The position numbers and the translations under genes are program-made. The notes under the pieces are model-generated. The model searched no databases and was not told where the DNA came from. It worked only from the letters and a program-made list of their open reading frames with translations. Below are positions 1 to 9,013 of a stretch of DNA of 64,000 nucleotides, piece by piece. The DNA comes from Pseudomonas sp. Bc-h (GTDB lineage: Bacteria; Pseudomonadota; Gammaproteobacteria; Pseudomonadales; Pseudomonadaceae): NCBI RefSeq assembly GCF_002080045.1, contig NZ_MUIN01000009.1:431119-495118 (forward strand), in the 5' to 3' direction. The stretch's first letter is position 1, and each line of letters starts with the position of its first letter.

Positions 1-19
1 CGGCAGCGAAATCAGAGTG

Positions 20-86
20 TCAGCCAGCATATGAGCAGCTGACCCAGCGCGTTCGCTGCCGTCGCCAGCTCCGGCGTCTCCCACAG
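20..86. repeat. Partial composite-repeat hairpin arm at window edge
   Basis: This stretch carries GCTGCCGTCG followed by CTCCGGCGTCTCCCACA. The same arm occurs near 8610-8643, 9094-9125 and 30886-30918. The bases before it also resemble those before the 8610 copy (a GCTCATCTGCTCA-like stretch). The matching left arm would lie outside the window. It sits downstream of the kdpE stop, and no gene is visible in 1-135. Confidence 0.6.
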
Positions 87-135
87 CACAGCATCTCCGA
101 ACGGCCAAGTGAACCAGATTGGGCGTCCTCCGTTA

Positions 136-834
136 CTACTGTCCAGGAGATTCCACCAACCGATACCCAACGCCCGCCTCGGTCACGATAAACCGGGGGG
201 CCGCAGGATCATCAGCGAGTTTCTGCCGCAGATGCCCGACGACGATGCGCAGGTAATGGGTGTCCTCCACATGAGTCGGACCCCAGATGTCCTTGAGCAA
301 CTGCTGCTGGGTGATGACCCGCCCGGGATGCCGTGCCAGTTGCGCCAGCACTGCGTACTCCTTGCGCGTCAGCGCGACTTCGGCGCCATCGAGCAGCACT
401 CGCCGATAGGGCAGATCCACCGTCAGCGGGCCGATCACCAGCGCCGACTCGGCCTGCCCGGTTTCTGGCGCTTGGCGCAGCAAGGCGCGAATCCGCGCCA
501 GAAACTCCTGAATGCCAAACGGCTTGGTCACGTAATCGTTGGCCCCGGCATCCAGCGCCCGAACCTTTTCGCCCTCGCTGGCGCGCACCGACAACACCAG
601 CACCGGCACCCCCGACCACTCGCGGAACTGGCTCAGCACGTTCTGGCCGTCCATGTCCGGCAGCCCGAGGTCGAGCACCAGCAAGTCCGGCTTGTTCAGC
701 GCCGCCTGACTCAGCCCGTCACCGCCGGTCCCGGCCTCCAGCACTTTGTAGCCTTGTGACGCGAGGCTGATGCGCAGAAACTTGCGAATCTGCGGCTCGT
801 CATCGATCACCAGAATGGTTGCGCTCTGGCTCAT
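136..834 (-). CDS. kdpE: KdpE, response regulator for the Kdp potassium ATPase
   Basis: OmpR-family response regulator of 232 residues. The receiver domain has the acidic pair D11-D12 and the phosphoacceptor D55 (in VLDLGLPD). The C-terminal half is a winged helix ending in a GVGYRL motif, typical of KdpE. The frame stays open upstream to 1143, but there it overlaps kdpD. The ATG at 834 gives the usual N-terminus (MSQSATILVIDDEPQ) and lies 55 bases after the kdpD stop. When phosphorylated by KdpD it should activate kdpFABC under potassium limitation or osmotic stress. It is the last gene of the kdp cluster. Confidence 0.96.
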   Translation of the reverse strand: MSQSATILVIDDEPQIRKFLRISLASQGYKVLEAGTGGDGLSQAALNKPDLLVLDLGLPDMDGQNVLSQFREWSGVPVLVLSVRASEGEKVRALDAGANDYVTKPFGIQEFLARIRALLRQAPETGQAESALVIGPLTVDLPYRRVLLDGAEVALTRKEYAVLAQLARHPGRVITQQQLLKDIWGPTHVEDTHYLRIVVGHLRQKLADDPAAPRFIVTEAGVGYRLVESPGQ

Positions 835-889
835 GGAAGTCTCATGACCCCGTGTTCTCCGAAAAAAGCGAGCGTACCGCAAAGCCCGC

Positions 890-3547
890 TCAAACCGCCT
901 GCTCCATTTCCGCTTGCGGCTGGGCCTGCAAGGGCAAGTGCAGACAGATACAGGTGCCACGCCCGTCGATGCCGTCGCCGACGCTGACGCGTCCACCGTG
1001 GGCGCCGACCATGCCCTGGCAGATCGCAAGCCCAAGCCCCGTGCCCTGCCCGCCACGATCACCTCTCGCCGCGGTGTAGAACATGTCGAAAATCTTCGCC
1101 CGTTCTGCCTCGGGAATGCCCGGGCCTTCGTCGCTGACAGCAAATATCAGCTCATCGGCACTGGCCCGCACCTGCATGTGCAGACGGCCCTGAACCGGCG
1201 AAAAACGCGCGGCGTTTTCCACCACGTTGATCAACGCCTGCTCGATCAGCGCAGCGTGAACGTAGAGCAGTGGCAAGTCGGCGGGCAGATCGGTGCTCAC
1301 CTGCAACGGCGCCAGTACCGCCCGCAGTCGGTTCAAGGTGCTGCCGACGATATCGCCCGGCGAGACCCAATCCCGCGCCAGCTTCAACGCGCCGTGGCCC
1401 AAGCGTGTCATGTCCAGCAGGTTCTGGATGTAACGGTCGAGGCGCTCGGCCTCGTCGCGTGTGCCTTCCAGCAGTTCGCGGCGGTCTTCCAGCGGGATCG
1501 CCTCGCCCAGTGCCAGGAGGCTGTCGATGCTGCCGCGCATGGCCGTGAGCGGCGTGCGCAGGTCGTGGGAAACCGAGGCCAGCAAGGCGCTGCGCAGTTG
1601 TTCGGTTTCACCGTGCAGGCGGGCGGCCTCCAGGTCCTCGGCCAGCCGTGCCCGGGCCAGCGCCTGCCCCAGTGGCTGACTCAAGGCGGTCAGCAATCGC
1701 CGACGCTGGGCGCTGAAACCCTGCCCCTCTCGCGGCCTGACGCCGAGCAAGGCCAGCGGCGCATCGTCGACCCACAATGGCAGCCACCACCAGTCGCCCG
1801 AAGGCAGCGTGCCGGTGCCCCTGCCTGCCGCCTGACCGTGCTGCCAGGCCCAGTCCGCTGCGGCGCGCTCGAATTCGGAAAACTCCAGACCGCCGCCGAC
1901 TTCCACCTTCCAGCCTTGCTGCCCATCGTTATCGAGGATGCAGATGTGCAGCTCGCTCCAGCCCGCCAGGTGGTGGTCGGCAGCGCTCAGCACCGCTTGG
2001 CGATCGGTCGCAGCCGTGAGGCGTTTGGACAGGTCGAGCAGTTCGCTGGTCTCTTCCTGAGTGTCGCGCAAGGCCTGCAATTGCCGACGCTGACGGGCGG
2101 CAAGATTACCGGTCAGCGCAGCCATCATCAGGAAGAACAGCAGCGTCAGCACGTCTTCTTCGCGCTGAATGCTCAGGGAAAAGTTCGGCGGAATGAACAG
2201 AAAGTCATAGGCCAGAAACGACAGCACCGAACAGACCATCGCCGGCCCGACGCTGCTGCGCACCGCCACCAGCAGCACAGCGGCCAGGAACACCAGCGAA
2301 ATGTTCGGCAGCGCCAGGACGCTGGAGACCGCCCACGCCAGGGCACTGGCGCAGACCGTCGCGATGATCGCCAGCAGATAATCGAACCACAGCAAATTGC
2401 GGGGCGTGGTCGAGCGCGGCTGATCGGCCCGCGCCTCGCTGTCCAGCACGTTGATCTCCAGACCCCGAGCGTTGCGCAGCAGACGCGCCGCCAGCCCGCC
2501 GCCGAAAATGCGACGCCGCAGCAACGGCCGGGACTGACCGACCAGCACCAGGCTGGCGCGACGTTCGGCGGCGTGTTGAATCAGGGTTTTGGCGACCTCC
2601 GGCGCGCGCAACACAACCACCTCGCCGCCCAGCCGTTCGGCCAGTTGCTGAGCATTCTGCAAACGGGTGCGCGCCAGCTCGTCGAAGAACCGGCCGTTGT
2701 CGACATGCACCAGACTCCAGGGCAGATGCCGGCGTTGCGCAACCCGACTGGCGTGGCGCACCAGACGCTCGGCCTGGGCATCGCCGTCGACGCCCACCAG
2801 CAGCCGACCGCGCACGGCGGGCGCAGCCTGGCCCAGTTGCCGATAACCCAGCGCCAGGTCGTTGTCCACCTGAGCGGCAGCCGTCTGCATCGCCAGTTCG
2901 CGCAACGCCGTCAGGTTGGTCTGTGTGAAAAAGGCATCGATGGCCGCCCTCGCCTGCTCAGGGACATAGACCTTGCCGTCGCGCAGCCGCTCCAGCAGCT
3001 CACGGGGCGGCAGGTCGATCAGCACCAGTTCGTAGGCCTCCTGCAGCACCCAGTCGGGCAGGGTCTCGCGCACCTGCACGCCGGTGATACCGCGCACCTG
3101 ATCGTTAAGGCTTTCCAGATGCTGAACGTTGACCGTGGTGTAGACGTCGATCCCCGCCGAGAGCAGTTCCTGAATATCTTGCCAGCGCTTGGCGTGGCGA
3201 CTGCCGGGCGCATTGCTGTGGGCGAGCTCATCCACCAGCACCAGCTTCGGCCTGGCCGCGAGCAGGCCGTCGAGGTCCATTTCTTCAAGCATCACGCCCC
3301 GGTATTCGGAGCGCAGCATTGGCAATTGCGGCAAGCCGCCGAGCAGCGCTTCGGTTTCGGCACGGCCATGGGTTTCGACCACGCCGACCAACAGGGAGGC
3401 ACCCTGACGCAACTGCGTGTGTGCGGCCTGAAGCATGGCGAAGGTCTTGCCCACGCCGGGGGCGGCGCCGAGAAACACCTTCAAGCGCCCACGGTCGTCC
3501 CGGGGCAGATTGGCCAGCAAGGCGTCGGCGCGGCTGTTTGAGTTCAC
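890..3547 (-). CDS. kdpD: KdpD, potassium/turgor sensor histidine kinase
   Basis: 885 residues, close to the E. coli length (about 894). In order: an N-terminal KdpD domain with a Walker A motif (GAAPGVGKT, residues 27-35), a universal-stress-protein-like domain, four hydrophobic segments in the middle (about residues 390-490), a GAF-like region, the histidine-kinase H-box with phosphoacceptor H661 (SHDLRTP), and an ATPase domain with the N-box and GTGLGL motif. It starts at GTG 3547 behind AGGA at about 8 bases. It phosphorylates KdpE. It is separated from kdpC by 145 bases holding a REP hairpin, so kdpDE may be transcribed partly on its own. Confidence 0.96.
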   Translation of the reverse strand: MNSNSRADALLANLPRDDRGRLKVFLGAAPGVGKTFAMLQAAHTQLRQGASLLVGVVETHGRAETEALLGGLPQLPMLRSEYRGVMLEEMDLDGLLAARPKLVLVDELAHSNAPGSRHAKRWQDIQELLSAGIDVYTTVNVQHLESLNDQVRGITGVQVRETLPDWVLQEAYELVLIDLPPRELLERLRDGKVYVPEQARAAIDAFFTQTNLTALRELAMQTAAAQVDNDLALGYRQLGQAAPAVRGRLLVGVDGDAQAERLVRHASRVAQRRHLPWSLVHVDNGRFFDELARTRLQNAQQLAERLGGEVVVLRAPEVAKTLIQHAAERRASLVLVGQSRPLLRRRIFGGGLAARLLRNARGLEINVLDSEARADQPRSTTPRNLLWFDYLLAIIATVCASALAWAVSSVLALPNISLVFLAAVLLVAVRSSVGPAMVCSVLSFLAYDFLFIPPNFSLSIQREEDVLTLLFFLMMAALTGNLAARQRRQLQALRDTQEETSELLDLSKRLTAATDRQAVLSAADHHLAGWSELHICILDNDGQQGWKVEVGGGLEFSEFERAAADWAWQHGQAAGRGTGTLPSGDWWWLPLWVDDAPLALLGVRPREGQGFSAQRRRLLTALSQPLGQALARARLAEDLEAARLHGETEQLRSALLASVSHDLRTPLTAMRGSIDSLLALGEAIPLEDRRELLEGTRDEAERLDRYIQNLLDMTRLGHGALKLARDWVSPGDIVGSTLNRLRAVLAPLQVSTDLPADLPLLYVHAALIEQALINVVENAARFSPVQGRLHMQVRASADELIFAVSDEGPGIPEAERAKIFDMFYTAARGDRGGQGTGLGLAICQGMVGAHGGRVSVGDGIDGRGTCICLHLPLQAQPQAEMEQAV

Positions 3548-3634
3548 GATGGTTGTCCTGATGAAACAAAGCTATTCACGGAACGTGATCCTGATGGTGC
3601 GACACAACGCAATGGTAGGACGTGTGCGGTACCC

Positions 3635-3660
3635 GTGGGAGGGAGCTTGCTCCCTTCCAC
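3635..3660. repeat. REP hairpin between kdpC and kdpD
   Basis: A near-perfect palindrome, GTGGGAGGGAGC, TT loop, GCTCCCTTCCAC. This is the common P. fluorescens REP type, also found as paired arms near 53.9 and 56.2 kb. It is a single arm pair with almost no loop. It is co-directional with, and inside, the kdp cluster, where it could stabilise kdpFABC mRNA or attenuate read-through into kdpDE. Confidence 0.85.
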
Positions 3661-3692
3661 AGAACTCCGTAGTGGTCGCTCGACATCAACGA

Positions 3693-4262
3693 TCAATTCA
3701 CCACTTTCGTTGAAGGCAACCCGTTCAACCCCTGATTCAACGCCAGCACATTCACCACCGGCGGCCCGATCAACGGGCTGTAGGTGTTGGCTGCAACCAA
3801 CTGCTGCACCGTGTCACGAGGCAGATGCCGCGCTGCCGCAATCCGCGCCACCTGATACTGCGCCGCAGCCGGGGACAGATGCGGATCCAGGCCACTGGCG
3901 GACGTGGTCAGCAGATTCAACGGCACCGGGCCCTGATTGTCGACCCTCTCCTTCTGCGCATCATCGCCGACACGCGTCGCCAGCGCCGGATTGCTCGGCG
4001 ACAGGTTACTCGCGCCGCTGGCCACGGTGGCATAGGCACCCGCCGAAGGCCGTGGATGAAACCACTCCTCGCCGGTGAAGTTCTGCGCGATCAACTCCGA
4101 GCCGCGCACTTTTTCCTGATCGTCATACACCAGGCTGCCGTTGGCCTGTTCCGGGAACGCAACTTGCGCGACACCGGTCACTACCAGCGGATAAGCCACG
4201 CCGGTGATCAGGGTCATCAGAACGATCAGGCTCACGGCCGGACGCAATACACTGGACATCAT
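3693..4262 (-). CDS. kdpC: KdpC subunit of the potassium ATPase
   Basis: 189 residues, the usual KdpC length. One N-terminal membrane anchor (about residues 8-30) is followed by a periplasmic domain with the family motifs (GSELIAQNF near residue 54, RPSAGAY near 70) and a C-terminal NVLALN segment. KdpC joins KdpA and KdpB in the KdpFABC complex at the inner membrane. The start is one of two adjacent ATG codons at 4262/4259, with GAGGA about 4-7 bases upstream. It lies 60 bases downstream of kdpB. Confidence 0.96.
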   Translation of the reverse strand: MMSSVLRPAVSLIVLMTLITGVAYPLVVTGVAQVAFPEQANGSLVYDDQEKVRGSELIAQNFTGEEWFHPRPSAGAYATVASGASNLSPSNPALATRVGDDAQKERVDNQGPVPLNLLTTSASGLDPHLSPAAAQYQVARIAAARHLPRDTVQQLVAANTYSPLIGPPVVNVLALNQGLNGLPSTKVVN

Positions 4263-4322
4263 TCAATCCTCAATCAGAGTAGGCGCAGCGGACCCGCGCG
4301 GGGCCGCTGCGCAGGCAATGGT

Positions 4323-6389
4323 TCAAACCAGATGCAGCGCGGTCAGTAGCATGTCGATCAGCTTGATGCCCACGAACGGCACCACGATGCCGCCCAGGCC
4401 GTAGATCAGCAGGTTGCGACGCAACAGGTGCGCGGCGCTGGCGGCCTGAACCCGCACGCCACGCAGGGCCAGTGGAATCAGCACCACGATGATCAGCGCG
4501 TTGAAAACGATCGCCGAGAGAATCGCGCTCTGCGGGCTGGCCAGGTGCATGACGTTGAGCACGCCCAACTGCGGATAGATCGCCGCAAACAGGGCCGGGA
4601 GAATGGCGAAGTACTTGGCCACGTCGTTGGCAATCGAGAACGTTGTCAGGGCGCCTCGGGTCACCAGCAACTCCTTGCCGATCTGCACCACGTCCAGCAG
4701 CTTGGTCGGGTCGCTGTCCAGATCGACCATGTTCGCGGCTTCACGCGCCGCCTGCGTGCCATCGTTCATCGCCATGCCGACGTCGGCCTGCGCCAGCGCC
4801 GGGGCGTCGTTGGCACCGTCGCCACACATCGCTACCAGACGACCGTCGTTCTGCTCCTGACGAATACGCTCCAGTTTCTTCTCTGGCGTGGCTTCGGCGA
4901 GCACATCGTCAACCCCTGCCTCGGCCGCAATGGCGGCGGCGGTCAGTGGGTTGTCGCCGGTCACCATGACCGTGCGGATGCCCAGTTTGCGCAACTCCTC
5001 GAAACGCTCGCGGATGCCGGGTTTCACCACGTCCTTGAGGTGAATCACGCCCAGCAATTTATCATCGCAGGCCACCAGCAACGGCGTGCCGCCGGTTTTG
5101 GCGATCTTGTCGATTTCCCGGGACAGGGTCAGCGGCAGATCGCTGCGATCAAGCCCGATGAACTTCAACAGCGAGTCCACCGCACCCTTGCGATACACAT
5201 GACTGTCGAAGTCGACCCCGGACAGCCGGGTTTCGGCGCTGAACGGCACGGCAGTCAACTGACTCGGCGCAGGTTCGATCATCGAGTGCAGCGCCCGCAG
5301 GTATTCGACGATGGACTTGCCTTCGGCGGTGTCATCGGCCAGCGAAGCCAGCAAGGCGCCCTCGCCCAACTCTTTGGCGGTCACGCCGGGCGCGGCGTAC
5401 ACCGCTGCACAGCGACGGTTGCCGAAGGTGATGGTGCCGGTCTTGTCCAGCAACAGCACATGCACATCGCCTGCGGCTTCGACTGCACGACCGGATTTGG
5501 CGATCACGTTCAGGCGCACCAGACGATCCATGCCGGCGATGCCGATGGCCGAAAGCAGCCCGCCAATGGTGGTCGGAATCAGCGTCACCAACAGCGCCAC
5601 GAGGAACACCAGCGGCAGATTGCCCCCCGCGAAGTGGGCGAACGGCTGCAGGGTCACGACCACTAACAGAAAGATCAGGGTCAGGCCGATCAGCAGGATA
5701 TCCAGCGCCACTTCATTCGGCGTTTTCTGGCGTTTGGCGCCTTCGACCAGAGCGATCATGCGATCCAGGGTCGACTCGCCCGGGTTGGCACTGATGCGCA
5801 CCAGCAGCCAGTCGGACACCAGACGGGTGTTGCCGGTAACCGCCGAGCGATCCCCGCCGGACTCGCGAATCACGGGCGCGGACTCACCGGTAATGGCCGC
5901 TTCGTTGACCGCCGCGATGCCTTCGATGACCTCGCCGTCGCCGGGAATCAACTCGCCCGCTTCGACGCGTACCACATCGCCCTTGCGCAACGCGCTGGCG
6001 TTGACCGTCAGATAGCCTCCGGTTGCGCCTTTCAATCGCGCCTTCAGGCCTTCGGTGCCAGCCTTGAGACTGTCGGCGCGCGCTTTGCCCCGACCTTCCG
6101 CCAAGGCTTCGGCGAAGTTGGCGAACAGCACGGTGAACCACAGCCACACGGCGATCTGCACGGCAACGAAGGTCGGTACGGCCGGGTCGGGGATCAGGCA
6201 CAACACAGTGGTGAGGATCGCGGTCAGTTCCACAACCAGCATGACCGGTGCACGCTGCAGCTGACGCGGGTCGAGTTTGATGAAAGCCTGAATCAGCGCC
6301 GGGCGCCACAGCGCGGCAAAACCGGTTTTGGCAGGCTCGGCGGCGTGGCTCTGTTCAGGGTGCTTTGTCACAGGTGCAGGCATATTCAT
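4323..6389 (-). CDS. kdpB: KdpB, P-type ATPase catalytic subunit
   Basis: 688 residues. It has the P-type ATPase signature DKTGT with phosphorylated D315 (D307 in E. coli), the TGES actuator motif, and the hinge MCGDGANDAPAL. Hydrophobic segments flank these as expected for KdpB. It hydrolyses ATP to drive high-affinity potassium uptake through KdpA. The start ATG 6389 has GAGGA about 7 bases upstream. It follows kdpA by 10 bases, so the two are co-transcribed. Confidence 0.97.
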   Translation of the reverse strand: MNMPAPVTKHPEQSHAAEPAKTGFAALWRPALIQAFIKLDPRQLQRAPVMLVVELTAILTTVLCLIPDPAVPTFVAVQIAVWLWFTVLFANFAEALAEGRGKARADSLKAGTEGLKARLKGATGGYLTVNASALRKGDVVRVEAGELIPGDGEVIEGIAAVNEAAITGESAPVIRESGGDRSAVTGNTRLVSDWLLVRISANPGESTLDRMIALVEGAKRQKTPNEVALDILLIGLTLIFLLVVVTLQPFAHFAGGNLPLVFLVALLVTLIPTTIGGLLSAIGIAGMDRLVRLNVIAKSGRAVEAAGDVHVLLLDKTGTITFGNRRCAAVYAAPGVTAKELGEGALLASLADDTAEGKSIVEYLRALHSMIEPAPSQLTAVPFSAETRLSGVDFDSHVYRKGAVDSLLKFIGLDRSDLPLTLSREIDKIAKTGGTPLLVACDDKLLGVIHLKDVVKPGIRERFEELRKLGIRTVMVTGDNPLTAAAIAAEAGVDDVLAEATPEKKLERIRQEQNDGRLVAMCGDGANDAPALAQADVGMAMNDGTQAAREAANMVDLDSDPTKLLDVVQIGKELLVTRGALTTFSIANDVAKYFAILPALFAAIYPQLGVLNVMHLASPQSAILSAIVFNALIIVVLIPLALRGVRVQAASAAHLLRRNLLIYGLGGIVVPFVGIKLIDMLLTALHLV

Positions 6390-6399
6390 GATTCAGTCC

Positions 6400-8094
6400 T
6401 CAGAAACCCAGGCTCAGGCGTTCGGCAATCGGCCCCAATGCCAGGGTCGGCAGGAAGGTCAGGCCGCCCACCAGCAAAATGGTCACGGTCAACAGGGTGA
6501 CGAACAGCGGGCCATGGGTCGGGAAGCTGTTGAGGCCCAGCGGTGAGGTTTTCTTCGCCGCAAGACTGCCCGCCAGGGCCAGCACTGGAAGGATGTAGCC
6601 GAAGCGGCCAATGAACATCGACAGGCTGAGCATCAGGTTGTGGAACAGCGTGTTGGCGCTGAAACCACCGAATGCCGAACCGTTGTTGGCGGTCGCCGAG
6701 GTGTAGGCGTAAAGCAGCTGACTGAAACCGTGTGGCCCAGGGTTGCTGACCGCACCGGCCGGGCCCGGCAGCGAGGCCGCCAGGGCGCCGAACACCAGCA
6801 CACCGACGGGCATCACGATCAACGTCGCCACCAACAGTTTCACCTCGCGGGCCTGAAGCTTCTTGCCGAGGTATTCCGGCGTGCGACCAATCATCAGACC
6901 CGCCAGGAACACCGCAATCAACACGTTCAGCAACATGCCGTACAGGCCGGCGCCGACACCCCCGAAGATCACTTCGCCGACCATCATGTTGGCCAGCGCG
7001 ACCATGCCGGTCAGCGGGTTGAGGCTGTCGTGCATGCCGTTGACCGAACCGTTTGACGCCGCCGTCGTGGCTGTCGCCCAGAGCACGGTGGCGGTGGTGC
7101 CGAAGCGCGTCTCCTTGCCTTCCATCGGCGCGGTCTGCTCCACGGACGCCAGGTTCAGCGTCGGGTTGGGCTGGTATTCGGCCCACAGCGCGGTGGCGCC
7201 GCCAACCAGAAACAGCACCAGCATGCAGGCGACGATGGCGCGGCTCTGGCGCATGTCCTTGACGTAATGGCCGAAGGTTAAGACCAGCGCAACCGGGATC
7301 AGGATGATCGAGACCAGCTCGAACAGGTTGCTCCACGCCGTCGGGTTTTCGAACGGGTGCGCCGAGTTGACGCCGAAGAAGCCACCGCCGTTGGTGCCCA
7401 GTTGCTTGATGGCGATCTGGCTGGCGGCCGGGCCGAGGGGGATAGTCTGCTCGGTGCCTTGTAGAGTGACTGCATCGACATAGTGAGCGAACGTCTGCGG
7501 CACGCCCTGCCACACCAGAAACAGCGCCAATACGATGCACAAAGGCAGCAGGCCGTAGAGGGTCGCGCGGGTCATGTCCGCCCAGAAATTACCGAGGTGT
7601 TGGGTCGAACGACGGCCGATCCCCCGACAGAACGCGATCAGCACGGCGATACCGGTGGCGGCACTGACAAAGTTCTGCACGGTCAGTCCCGCCATCTGGC
7701 TCAGGTAGCTCAGGGACGCCTCGCCGCTGTAATTCTGCCAGTTGGTGTTGGTGACGAAACTCATCGCCGTGTTGAACGCCAACGACCACTCCATCCCCGG
7801 CAGGCCTTGCGGGTTGAGCGGTAACGCACCCTGAAACAACAGGATCGCGAACAGCACGACAAACCCCGCCAGGTTGAACGCCAGCAGGGCCAGGGTGTAG
7901 GTTTTCCAGTTGTGTTCGACGGAAGGATCGACACCCGCCAGTCGATAACAGACACGCTCGACCGGGCCCATGACGGGGGTCAGAAAAGTGCGCTGGCCTT
8001 CCATGACCTTGTAATAGAAGCGGCCCAGCAGCGGCGCGGGCAGCAGGACCAGCGCGAAGAAGGCCAGAATCAGCAGATAGTCGTAACTGTGCAT
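6400..8094 (-). CDS. kdpA: KdpA, potassium-binding subunit
   Basis: 564 residues from the ATG at 8094, matching the family start MHSYDYLLIL. It is strongly hydrophobic with about ten membrane segments and carries the selectivity-filter-like loops TNTNWQNYSGE and GTNGGGFFGVNSAHP. An in-frame GTG at 8103 overlaps the kdpF stop (GTGA), giving 567 residues. I prefer 8094 because GAGGAG lies 8-9 bases upstream and homologues begin there. Either choice keeps kdpF and kdpA translationally close. Confidence 0.96.
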   Translation of the reverse strand: MHSYDYLLILAFFALVLLPAPLLGRFYYKVMEGQRTFLTPVMGPVERVCYRLAGVDPSVEHNWKTYTLALLAFNLAGFVVLFAILLFQGALPLNPQGLPGMEWSLAFNTAMSFVTNTNWQNYSGEASLSYLSQMAGLTVQNFVSAATGIAVLIAFCRGIGRRSTQHLGNFWADMTRATLYGLLPLCIVLALFLVWQGVPQTFAHYVDAVTLQGTEQTIPLGPAASQIAIKQLGTNGGGFFGVNSAHPFENPTAWSNLFELVSIILIPVALVLTFGHYVKDMRQSRAIVACMLVLFLVGGATALWAEYQPNPTLNLASVEQTAPMEGKETRFGTTATVLWATATTAASNGSVNGMHDSLNPLTGMVALANMMVGEVIFGGVGAGLYGMLLNVLIAVFLAGLMIGRTPEYLGKKLQAREVKLLVATLIVMPVGVLVFGALAASLPGPAGAVSNPGPHGFSQLLYAYTSATANNGSAFGGFSANTLFHNLMLSLSMFIGRFGYILPVLALAGSLAAKKTSPLGLNSFPTHGPLFVTLLTVTILLVGGLTFLPTLALGPIAERLSLGF

Positions 8095-8099
8095 GGCCG

Positions 8100-8195
8100 T
8101 CACTCCTCGACCCGGCCGGCGCGCAGGAGCGCTACCAGCAAGTACACGAACAACCCTGCTGCCAACAGCAGTGACACCCCATCCAGAACGCTCAT
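8100..8195 (-). CDS. kdpF: KdpF, small membrane subunit
   Basis: 31 residues (MSVLDGVSLLLAAGLFVYLL then VALLRAGRVEE), a single transmembrane helix like the 29-residue KdpF of E. coli, which stabilises the KdpABC complex. The ATG at 8195 has GGAGAG about 5 bases upstream. The TGA stop (8100-8102) overlaps a GTG codon in frame with kdpA. It is the first gene of kdpFABC and too short for routine gene callers. Confidence 0.92.
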   Translation of the reverse strand: MSVLDGVSLLLAAGLFVYLLVALLRAGRVEE

Positions 8196-8249
8196 GAAAA
8201 ACTCTCCGTCATACGGCGATTGCCGTGTGCAGGAATTGTCCTCAGTGGG

Positions 8250-8336
8250 GGTGTAAAGGAACGAGATCGAGAGGGCGTGCCGGGCATAAAGAAAGCGTAA
8301 AGACTGGCGGGTCTGTTGGGCTGCGGGGTGTAAAGA
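8250..8336 (-). promoter_or_regulatory. Candidate KdpE-binding repeats upstream of kdpFABC
   Basis: On the minus strand, 55-140 bases upstream of kdpF, TTTACACC occurs twice (around 8250-8258 and 8327-8334). Between them lies TTTACGC-N4-TTTATGC (around 8284-8303). The E. coli kdp operator is a T-rich TTTATAC/TTTACACC pair, so the match is suggestive. I could not pick a convincing -35/-10 pair here. Confidence 0.45.
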
Positions 8337-8396
8337 GCGGGTTTATGGGGAGGTTGGGTTTGTATGCGGATTCATTTGTGGCGGCGCTGGTACCGG

Positions 8397-8437
8397 CCCT
8401 GGCTAACGCCAGACCTGTTTCGCCTCCGGCGAGTTAC
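8397..8437 (-). repeat. Inverted copy of the composite-repeat tail module
   Basis: Reads CTGGCTAACGCCAGACCTG then TTTCGCCTCCGGCGAGTTAC. This is the reverse complement of the tails at 8916-8958 and 9391-9433. It contains the small palindrome CTGGC-N4-GCCAG. Its inverted placement frames the tandem units that follow. Confidence 0.8.
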
Positions 8438-8515
8438 ATCAACTGAAAGCTTGACCGGCAACAGAGTATCTACAGCGTTGTGTGTCGAGCCGAAATCTCA
8501 AAATTGGACACCAAT

Positions 8516-8959
8516 CCTTGTGGGAGACGCCGGAGGTCACGACGGTACGGGCCGCGATTCGGACGATGGCGGTGGGTCTGGTGGCTCATCTGCTCACTGA
8601 TCCACCGCCTCGCTGCCGTCGCACAGCTCCGGCGTCTCCCACAAGAGTTGCGTCAGGACAGACAGCTGTGTTCGCTGTTGATCTTGATCTTGCTTCTAAG
8701 CGCGCGAAAGTCCAGACACCACATATCGCGACTTGGGTGCACGCCGAACGCAAGCGGCGCGCGTGGGCCGAACGGCATGGATGCCGCGAGAGCGCCGTCA
8801 GGACATGGATGTCCGTTCGGCGCGGGCCCACGGAGCGTCGCCTTCGTTAAGGTATTCCGACGAAGGAGGAACCCAACCAGGAGCCAGGACACTTGGTTAC
8901 TTGGTGTCTTTTCAAGTAACTCGCCGAAGGCGAAACAGGTCGGGCGTTAGCCAGAGCCC
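8516..8959 (+). repeat. Composite intergenic repeat, unit A
   Basis: Starts with GTGGGAGACGCCGGAGGTCA, whose complement CTCCGGCGTCTCCCACA closes a hairpin of about 125 bases at 8610-8643. A core of about 270 bases follows, with shared landmarks: CTTGCTTCTAAGCGCGCG, CGCGACTTGGGTGCA, GGCATGGATGCCGCGAGAGC, GGACATGGATGTCC, a GTTACTTG/CAAGTAAC hairpin (8896-8920) and the tail GCGAAACAGGTC. Unit B at 9014 repeats the same modules in the same order. Short open frames through it differ between the two units and look non-coding. Confidence 0.85.
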
Positions 8960-9013
8960 TACCAGCCGCGCCGCGATTACGTGGCGTATCCAGATTTCCA
9001 GCTGCACACGGAA

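Noticed and set aside
914..3541. A plus-strand open frame of 875 codons opposite kdpD
   Set aside because: It mirrors kdpD, has His/Gln/Arg-rich composition typical of GC-rich antisense frames, and shows no domain.
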